Assembly: GCA_028287225.1 (NCBI GenBank) | Contig: JAQBPZ010000027.1 | Coordinates: 1 to 5,518 of the forward strand | DNA length: 5,518 bases | Reading direction: 5' to 3' | Source: Gemmatimonadota bacterium | GTDB taxonomy: Bacteria > Gemmatimonadota > Gemmatimonadetes > Gemmatimonadales > Gemmatimonadaceae | In this document: piece after piece, positions 1 through 5,518 of the stretch | How positions within the stretch are numbered: the stretch's first letter is position 1 | Layout: each line of letters opens with the position of its first letter | Notes under the pieces: generated by a model | The model's database searches: none | What the model was told of the DNA's origin: nothing | The model's input: the letters and a program-made list of their open reading frames with translations, nothing else | Program-made: the position numbers and the translations under genes

Positions 1-1383
1 GATCGGTCCCGCGAACACGATGAAGGCCATCGTCGCGATCGCGACCGACATGCCTAGGATCGCGTCGCGCTGGATGGCGCGGCGCCAGTAGTTGCCGAGG
101 AAGAAGCCGCCGAGCAGGCCCCCCGAGGTGAACGACGCGATGCCGAGCGCCACGACGACCACCGGCGTCTTGGTGTCCTGGGGGAAGAGCAGGGCTCCGA
201 GGGTGAGGGCGTTGCCCCAGCCGAGCGCGAAGATGCGGCCCATCTTGAGCGTCTGCGGATCCTCCACCGAGCGCTTCGTCAGCGGCAGGTAGATGTCATG
301 CGTCGTGGCGCCGGCCAGCGAGTTGATGGCGCCCGAGTGCGTGCTCATCGTGGCCGCGACGATTGCGGCCACGATCAGGCCCACGAGCCCCCGCGGCATG
401 TGCTCGAGGATGAACGTGGGGAAGATCATGTCCGTGGCGGGGAAGATCTGGCCGCGGTAGAACGCCCAGAGCCCCAGTCCGATGGTGAGGAACAGGAAGA
501 ACTGCACGAACACCACGAAGCCCGAGCCGATGATCGCGCGCTGCGCGTCGCGGAGCGAGCGCGAGGACATCAGCCGCTGCACGATGAGCTGGTCCGTGCC
601 GTGCGACGCCATGGCGAGGAAGGCGCCGCCGAGCAGGCCGGCGAACAGCGTGTGGGCCCGGTCCAGCCCCATGTACGAGTCGACCATGCGCGTCTTGCCG
701 GCCGCCCCCGCGCTCTGCCAGATCTCGGACCACCCGCCGGGCACGAGGTGGCCGAGAATCACGAGCGCGGCGATCGCGCCGCTCACGTAGATGCCCGCCT
801 GCACGAGCTCCGTCCACACCACCGCCTTCATGCCGCCCTTGTAGGTGTAGAGCACCGTGAGCAGGCCGAGCAGCAGCACGGCGATGGGCAGCACGTGCGA
901 CTTGTTCTGCACGCTCGGGCTGATGATGAGCGCCACGGGAATCGCGGTGGCGAAGACACGCACCGAGTCCGCGAGCGCGCGCGTGATCATGAACACGATG
1001 GACGTGAAGCGCCGCGTCGTGAGGCCGAAGCGCGTCTCCAGCAGCGCGTAGGCCGTGACCAGGTTGCCGGCGAAGTAGCGCGGCAGCAGCACCCGCGCCA
1101 CCACGAAACGGCCGAGGATGTAGCCCGCCACCACCTGGAGGAAGCCGTAGTCGCCCGTGCCCGTCTTCGCGCCGTACGCCAGCCCGGGGATGCTGATGAA
1201 GGTCAGCGCGCTCGTCTCGCTCGCCACGATCGAGAACATCACCGCCCACCAGGGAATCGCGCCGTCGGCGACGAAGTAGTCCTTGGCGTCCTTCTGCTTG
1301 CGTCCCACGTACAGCCCCAGCGCGGTGGTGCCGGCGAGGTAGGCCACCAGCACCAGCGCGTCGATCCATGAGAAACGGGGCAC
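1..1383 (-). CDS. Sodium:solute symporter (SSS/SLC5 family), 3' end cut by window edge
   Basis: This is an inner-membrane, LeuT-fold symporter predicted to use the sodium gradient to import a small solute. The frame is open from a GTG at 1381-1383 to the left edge, giving 461 residues; family members are usually about 480-550, so roughly 20-90 C-terminal residues are missing. Hydrophobic segments are visible near residues 7-27, 45-70, 80-100, 127-154, 164-181, 188-213, 245-260, 283-309, 331-356, 384-400, 406-430 and 441-461. Residues 260-281 carry the GTDQ..VQR loop typical of SLC5 proteins. Ser347-Thr348, in an ATMSTHSGAINSL segment, align with the Na2 sodium-site pair (Ser-Thr in PutP, Ser-Ser in vSGLT). 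The GTG start is supported by an AGGAG 5 nt upstream and by a family-like N-terminus (FSWIDALVLVAYLAGTT); the next in-frame Met (residue 49) would delete the first helix. It lies 8 bp behind the NagB-LmbE fusion gene, so an amino sugar or acetylated sugar is the best substrate guess. The substrate is not readable from sequence alone. Confidence 0.93.
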   Translation of the reverse strand, partial: MPRFSWIDALVLVAYLAGTTALGLYVGRKQKDAKDYFVADGAIPWWAVMFSIVASETSALTFISIPGLAYGAKTGTGDYGFLQVVAGYILGRFVVARVLLPRYFAGNLVTAYALLETRFGLTTRRFTSIVFMITRALADSVRVFATAIPVALIISPSVQNKSHVLPIAVLLLGLLTVLYTYKGGMKAVVWTELVQAGIYVSGAIAALVILGHLVPGGWSEIWQSAGAAGKTRMVDSYMGLDRAHTLFAGLLGGAFLAMASHGTDQLIVQRLMSSRSLRDAQRAIIGSGFVVFVQFFLFLTIGLGLWAFYRGQIFPATDMIFPTFILEHMPRGLVGLIVAAIVAATMSTHSGAINSLAGATTHDIYLPLTKRSVEDPQTLKMGRIFALGWGNALTLGALLFPQDTKTPVVVVALGIASFTSGGLLGGFFLGNYWRRAIQRDAILGMSVAIATMAFIVFAGPI

Positions 1384-1388
1384 GGCAG

Positions 1389-1393
1389 CTCCT
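1389..1393 (-). promoter_or_regulatory. Shine-Dalgarno of the downstream symporter, overlapping the nagB-lmbE stop
   Basis: AGGAG on the minus strand lies 5 nt before the GTG start at 1383 and shares two bases with the TAG stop (1392-1394) of the preceding fusion gene. It decides the GTG start and suggests that ribosomes finishing the enzyme reinitiate on the transporter. Confidence 0.75.
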
Positions 1394-3407
1394 ATTCGAC
1401 GACGTAGGCTTCCATGGCGAAGTACTCGGCGAGTCCGAGTCGGTCCAGCAGTGCCGCGGTGTCCTTGTTGCGGGCATCCACGCGCTGCCAGAACTCCCGG
1501 TCGTCCTGCCCCGGGAATGGCGCGGAGTCCTTCTGCGACTGGTGCTTGAAGATCGCCTGGATCTTCAGGCGGAGCTCCTCCTGCGACATCGGCACCAGCC
1601 AGGTGGCGTCCGTGACCGCCCACTCCTGCCAGGCACCGCGGTACAGCCACACCTCGGGCCGCTGCGGGGCGCCCGTCTCCTGCACCCGGTCGGTGGCGCG
1701 GCGGTGAGGCTCGGCGCTGCGTGAGTCGGCGCTCGGGCGTGGCCCGTAGAGCTCCAGCACCGCGCGGTCGATCGCTTCCTTGCACATGCGGTGAGTGCCG
1801 TGCGGATCGGACAGGTCGCCGGCCACGAAGATGATCTCGGGCTGGAACTCCTCGAGCAGCGCGCGGACGATCGCCACGTCGGCGGGCCCGATGGGGTCCT
1901 TCTTCACCTTGCCCGTCTGGTAGAAGGGCAGGTTGAGGAAACGCGCGTCGTCGCGCGTGAGCCCCATGACCTCGATGCCGGCCACCGCCTCGCTCTCGCG
2001 GATGATGCGCTTGATGTCCGCCACCTCGTCGATGTCGACGTCGCCCGGCTGCTTGCTGTCCAGGAAGTCGTTCACCAGCGTGGCGAAGCGGTCCACCGTG
2101 CCGTCGGCGACGTCGCGCTCGTGGGCGAGGCGGCGCAGGAAGTCCACGTACCGGCGCACGTCGTGGTCGAAGACGGCGATGTTGCCGCTCGTCATGTACG
2201 CCACGATCATCCGGTTGTCGTTCTGGACGAACTTGCGCAGGATGCCGCCCATCGAGATGACGTCGTCGTCGGGATGCGGCGAGAACACGATGGTCCGCTT
2301 GCCGGTGGGCAGCTTGCTCTTGCCGCGGATCTTGGCGCCGAGGGCGTTGAAGACCTCCCCGTTCACCGCGCCGGGGGAGCCCCGCTGCGCCACGAGCGAC
2401 GACATGCCGTGCTCGGCGTAGTCGCGCTGCGTGAGCTTCAGGATGGCGCGCCCCGTCTGGAGGGAGAGCCAGACCACCGCGCGCAGCATCAGGTCGGGCG
2501 TCCAGTGCACCTCGTCGAGCAGCCAGGGGGTGGCGATGCGCGTGAGGTCGGCGCCGGCGGACGAATCCAGGTAGAACGTCGTGGCGGGGTGCCGCTGCAG
2601 GAACGTGGCGGCGATCTCCACGTTGATGTCGCCTTCCACCGCGCGGCGCACGATCGCCGACTTGTGCTCGCCGGTGGCGATGATCGCGATCTCGCGCGCC
2701 TCGAGGATCGTCGCGACGCCCATCGTGACGGCTTCCTTGGGCACGAACTCCTCGCCGAAGAAGTCGGCGGCGGCGTCGCGCCGCGTGACCGCGTCCAGGT
2801 GGACGAGGCGCGTGCGGCTGTCCACCCCGGAGCCGGGCTCGTTGAACCCGATGTGCCCCGTCTTGCCCACGCCCAGCAGCTGGAAGTCGATGCCGCCGGC
2901 GGCGCGGATCGCGGCCTCGTAGGCGGCGCATTCCGAATCCACCAGCTCGCGCGGCACGTCGCCGCGGGGGATGTGCACCTGGTGCGCCGGCACGTCCACC
3001 GAGGAGAAGAGGTTCTCCTGCATGAAGCGGTGGTACGAGTGCATGTTGTCCGGCTTCATCGGGTAGTACTCGTCCAGGTTGAACGTCACCACGTTGGCGA
3101 AGCTCAGCCCTTCCTCCCGATGCATGCGGATCAGCTCGCGGTACACGCCGATGGGCGTGGACCCGGTGGCCAGCCCGAGGACCGCGGTGCGGCCCTGCGC
3201 GGCCCGCGAGCGGATCAGCTGGGCGATGCGCCCCGCCACCAGGCGGGCGATGTCCTCGTGCTCCTCCACGACGACGGTGGGGATGCGCTCCTGCGTCGAG
3301 TGGGACGCGGGGGGCAGAACGGGCGAAGGCCCGCGATTCGCCGAGCGATCGCGGGCCTCGTGCCCGGTGCCGACGTCCGAAGGAGCGCCAGTGACCGGTG
3401 AGTTCAT
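1392..3407 (-). CDS. NagB-like glucosamine-6-phosphate deaminase fused to LmbE/PIG-L de-N-acetylase
   Basis: This 671-residue cytoplasmic protein has two enzyme domains. Residues about 43-300 are NagB-like: GLATGSTPIGVY (78-89) is the phosphate-binding loop, FNLDEY (109-114) carries Asp112 (E. coli NagB Asp72), and GKTGHIGFNEP (181-191) carries His185 and Glu190 (E. coli His143 and Glu148). Thr183 stands where E. coli NagB has catalytic Asp141. After a linker, residues about 370-600 are LmbE/PIG-L: PHPDDD (376-381) gives His377 and Asp380 as zinc ligands and Asp379 as general base, and HGTH (536-539) gives the third ligand His539. NagB converts glucosamine-6-P to fructose-6-P plus ammonia; LmbE-family enzymes remove N-acetyl groups from sugars. 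A combined deacetylase-deaminase acting on an N-acetyl-amino sugar is inferred. The architecture matches the Bacteroides protein BT_0258, annotated only as deaminase-like. Residues 1-40 and about 556-586 are hydrophilic, probably disordered additions. The ATG at 3407 is the only usable start: a TAA lies four codons upstream in frame, and no Shine-Dalgarno is visible. Confidence 0.92.
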   Translation of the reverse strand: MNSPVTGAPSDVGTGHEARDRSANRGPSPVLPPASHSTQERIPTVVVEEHEDIARLVAGRIAQLIRSRAAQGRTAVLGLATGSTPIGVYRELIRMHREEGLSFANVVTFNLDEYYPMKPDNMHSYHRFMQENLFSSVDVPAHQVHIPRGDVPRELVDSECAAYEAAIRAAGGIDFQLLGVGKTGHIGFNEPGSGVDSRTRLVHLDAVTRRDAAADFFGEEFVPKEAVTMGVATILEAREIAIIATGEHKSAIVRRAVEGDINVEIAATFLQRHPATTFYLDSSAGADLTRIATPWLLDEVHWTPDLMLRAVVWLSLQTGRAILKLTQRDYAEHGMSSLVAQRGSPGAVNGEVFNALGAKIRGKSKLPTGKRTIVFSPHPDDDVISMGGILRKFVQNDNRMIVAYMTSGNIAVFDHDVRRYVDFLRRLAHERDVADGTVDRFATLVNDFLDSKQPGDVDIDEVADIKRIIRESEAVAGIEVMGLTRDDARFLNLPFYQTGKVKKDPIGPADVAIVRALLEEFQPEIIFVAGDLSDPHGTHRMCKEAIDRAVLELYGPRPSADSRSAEPHRRATDRVQETGAPQRPEVWLYRGAWQEWAVTDATWLVPMSQEELRLKIQAIFKHQSQKDSAPFPGQDDREFWQRVDARNKDTAALLDRLGLAEYFAMEAYVVE

Positions 3408-3419
3408 TGGTTCAGATGG

Positions 3420-3776
3420 TTAGGCCGAAAACGAGCTGCCGCACCCGCATCCGCCAGTGGCGTTCGGGTTCTTGAAGGTGAAGCCGGAGCCCTGCATGGA
3501 GGTGGTGTAGTCGATGACGACGCCGCTGATGTACTGGGCGGAGAAGGGATCGACGAACACGCGGTACTCGCCCTGGTCGACCACGAGGTCGTCCTCGGCG
3601 GCCGCATCCTCGATGAGGAGGCCGTACTTGAATCCACTGCATCCGCCGGGCTGCACGCTCACGCGCAGGCCACCGATGGCGGGATCCACGCCCTCGGCGG
3701 ACATGAACTTCTTGACCTCTTCGCCCGCAACGGGCGTGACGGTCATCAGGACGTCGGGCTGGCTGGTGGTGCTCAT
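3420..3776 (-). CDS. A-type iron-sulfur cluster carrier (IscA/ErpA/HesB family)
   Basis: This 118-residue soluble protein should bind an iron-sulfur cluster and deliver it to target enzymes. The three family cysteines are present: Cys46 in QPGGCSGFKYGL, and Cys110 and Cys112 in the C-terminal GGCGCGSSFSA. The NPNA motif before the CGCGSSF tail (103-106) is typical of the ErpA/IscA group; Nfu-type scaffolds have a different CxxC motif. Length matches the family (about 105-125). The start at 3774-3776 is chosen because a strong GGGAGG lies just upstream; an in-frame ATG at 3845 would add 23 unrelated residues and falls inside the -35 box of the promoter. It is the first gene after the promoter at 3817-3845 and is followed after 12 bp by the NagB-LmbE fusion gene in the same reading frame. 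No isc or suf partner gene is in the window, so whether it is the general carrier (ErpA role) or a dedicated one cannot be told. Confidence 0.94.
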   Translation of the reverse strand: MSTTSQPDVLMTVTPVAGEEVKKFMSAEGVDPAIGGLRVSVQPGGCSGFKYGLLIEDAAAEDDLVVDQGEYRVFVDPFSAQYISGVVIDYTTSMQGSGFTFKNPNATGGCGCGSSFSA

Positions 3777-3780
3777 TGAT

Positions 3781-3786
3781 CCTCCC
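3781..3786 (-). promoter_or_regulatory. Shine-Dalgarno of the iron-sulfur carrier gene
   Basis: GGGAGG on the minus strand ends 4 nt before the ATG at 3776. It is the strongest ribosome-binding sequence in the window and fixes the start of the carrier at MSTTSQ rather than at the two in-frame ATGs further upstream (3788 and 3845). Confidence 0.85.
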
Positions 3787-3816
3787 ATCGTGAGGCGGGT
3801 CTGCTCTTGCCTATGG

Positions 3817-3845
3817 TATATACCCCGGAAACCGCTGGGGTTCAA
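3817..3845 (-). promoter_or_regulatory. Sigma-70-type promoter for the carrier / nagB-lmbE / symporter operon
   Basis: On the minus strand a TTGAAC (-35, at 3840-3845) is followed after exactly 17 bp by TATATA (-10, at 3817-3822). Both boxes differ little from TTGACA and TATAAT, and they sit in an AT-rich island in otherwise very GC-rich DNA. Transcription should begin near 3810, leaving a leader of about 33 nt. The -10 box lies in the perfect 10-bp palindrome GGTATATACC (3815-3824), which might also be read by a regulator. No other promoter of this quality is apparent before the two downstream genes, consistent with a single transcript. Confidence 0.65.
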
Positions 3846-3875
3846 GAGAGCAGTACGGGCTGGCCAGCGGCGGTT

Positions 3876-3894
3876 CCCTCGCCAACGGCAAGGG
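3876..3894 (-). other. Small GC-rich hairpin in the intergenic region
   Basis: In minus-strand RNA, the 8-nt arm CCCUUGCC (3894-3887) pairs fully with GGCGAGGG (3883-3876) around a 3-nt loop, using one U-G wobble. The same position is an A-C mismatch in plus-strand RNA. It lies about 30 bp upstream of the promoter -35 box and about 95 nt after the symporter stop. It has no U tract behind it, so it may be the distal end of the upstream transcript or chance. Confidence 0.35.
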
Positions 3895-3895
3895 C

Positions 3896-3981
3896 GTGAG
3901 CAGTTTGCGGTTTGCAGTGAGCGGTAGAAGCGTCCCGAGGCCTGACCGCCAACCGCTCACCGCTCACCGCTCACCACAAAC
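3896..3981. repeat. Inverted array of 7-bp repeats (consensus GTGAGCG / GTTTGCR)
   Basis: The left arm has four head-to-tail heptads on the plus strand: GTGAGCA, GTTTGCG, GTTTGCA and GTGAGCG (3896-3923). The right arm has five on the minus strand, reading down from 3981: GTTTGTG, three exact GTGAGCG copies (3974-3954) and GTTGGCG (to 3947); a sixth unit, GTCAGGC (3946-3940), is degenerate. About 16-23 bp separates the arms. All units keep a strict 7-bp phase within each arm. The array starts 7 bp after the stop codon of the upstream symporter. It resembles in kind the short heptanucleotide tandem repeats known in cyanobacteria, but the sequence differs and I do not recognise the family. No terminal repeats or coding sequence suggest a transposon. 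Confidence 0.8.
3910..3981 (-). terminator. Long hairpin after the upstream symporter, possible transcript end
   Basis: In the minus-strand transcript the 16-nt arm at 3981-3966 pairs without a gap with 3925-3910, including two adjacent G-U wobbles (3915 with 3976, 3916 with 3975), around a 40-nt loop built of further heptads. It begins 7 nt after the symporter stop codon. There is no U tract on the 3' side in this direction, so a classical intrinsic terminator is not shown; a 3'-end protecting or Rho-assisted structure is as likely. In the plus direction five T follow the hairpin (3985-3989), but both wobbles become A-C mismatches and no plus-strand gene leads into it. Confidence 0.35.
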
Positions 3982-3988
3982 GCCTTTT

Positions 3989-5518
<1,530 letters not shown>

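Larger units (their letters stand above)
3777..3988. other. Intergenic region between upstream symporter and iron-sulfur carrier
   Basis: This 212-bp stretch has no gene. From the symporter stop towards the carrier it holds an A5 tract, the inverted heptad array (3896-3981), a small hairpin (3876-3894), the perfect palindrome GCTGGCCAGC (3859-3868), the promoter and the leader with its Shine-Dalgarno. It separates two transcription units that point the same way. Confidence 0.8.

Noticed and set aside
296..1477. Open frames of 357 codons (plus, 298-1371) and 393 codons (minus, 296-1477)
   Set aside because: Both are out-of-frame readings of the first symporter gene. The true minus frame has no stop to the window edge and gives a continuous SSS protein with membrane helices, whereas these give Arg/His/Ala-rich strings.
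2832..2878. Dead or broken nagB domain
   Set aside because: Despite the Asp-to-Thr change the rest of the domain is intact, with no frameshift or stop, and Asp112, His185 and Glu190 are kept. The change is therefore reported as a variation rather than as a pseudogene.
1791..3401. Open frame of 536 codons on the plus strand
   Set aside because: It runs exactly antisense to the NagB-LmbE fusion gene, whose domains and catalytic motifs are clear. Its translation is rich in His, Arg, Val and Ala with no recognisable motif, which is the usual by-product of GC-rich coding DNA.
3777..3845. Upstream ATG at 3845 as start of the iron-sulfur carrier
   Set aside because: It would add 23 residues not found in the family, has no Shine-Dalgarno, and lies within the -35 box of the promoter. 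The ATG at 3776 has a strong GGGAGG.
3896..3981. CRISPR array
   Set aside because: The units are 7 bp, contiguous and in opposed orientations, with no spacers of 30-40 bp and no cas gene nearby.

Overview
The window is very GC-rich and all of its credible genes lie on the minus strand. Reading in gene direction (right to left) they are: (1) the C-terminal 509 residues of a sodium:solute symporter (SSS/SLC5 family) that enters at the right edge; (2) a gene-free stretch of about 210 bp holding an inverted array of 7-bp repeats, two hairpins and a promoter; (3) a 118-residue A-type iron-sulfur carrier (IscA/ErpA family); (4) a 671-residue fusion of a NagB-like glucosamine-6-phosphate deaminase domain and a LmbE/PIG-L zinc de-N-acetylase domain; and (5) the first 461 residues of a second, different SSS symporter that runs off the left edge.

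The base composition, the NagB-LmbE architecture (a form I associate with Bacteroidetes and relatives) and the symporter sequence types fit a Gemmatimonadota-like soil or aquatic heterotroph. This is an inference from sequence style; the window has no rRNA or other marker gene.

Genes 3 to 5 look like one operon. A well-formed sigma-70-type promoter (TTGAAC, 17 bp, TATATA) sits about 41 bp upstream of the iron-sulfur carrier, and the following gaps are 12 bp and 8 bp. The last junction looks coupled, because the Shine-Dalgarno sequence of the symporter overlaps the stop codon of the fusion gene. A plausible joint role is uptake of an amino sugar or N-acetylated sugar by the symporter, followed by deacetylation and deamination/isomerisation in the cytoplasm by the fusion enzyme. 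The kinase this route would need is not in the window. The iron-sulfur carrier has no obvious metabolic link and may simply share the promoter. The upstream symporter (gene 2's neighbour at the right edge) belongs to a separate transcript.

I see no phage, transposon, CRISPR, RNA gene or clearly new system. The points most worth a second look are the inverted heptanucleotide array after the upstream symporter, the strand-asymmetric hairpins there, and the replacement of a catalytic aspartate by threonine in the NagB-like domain.
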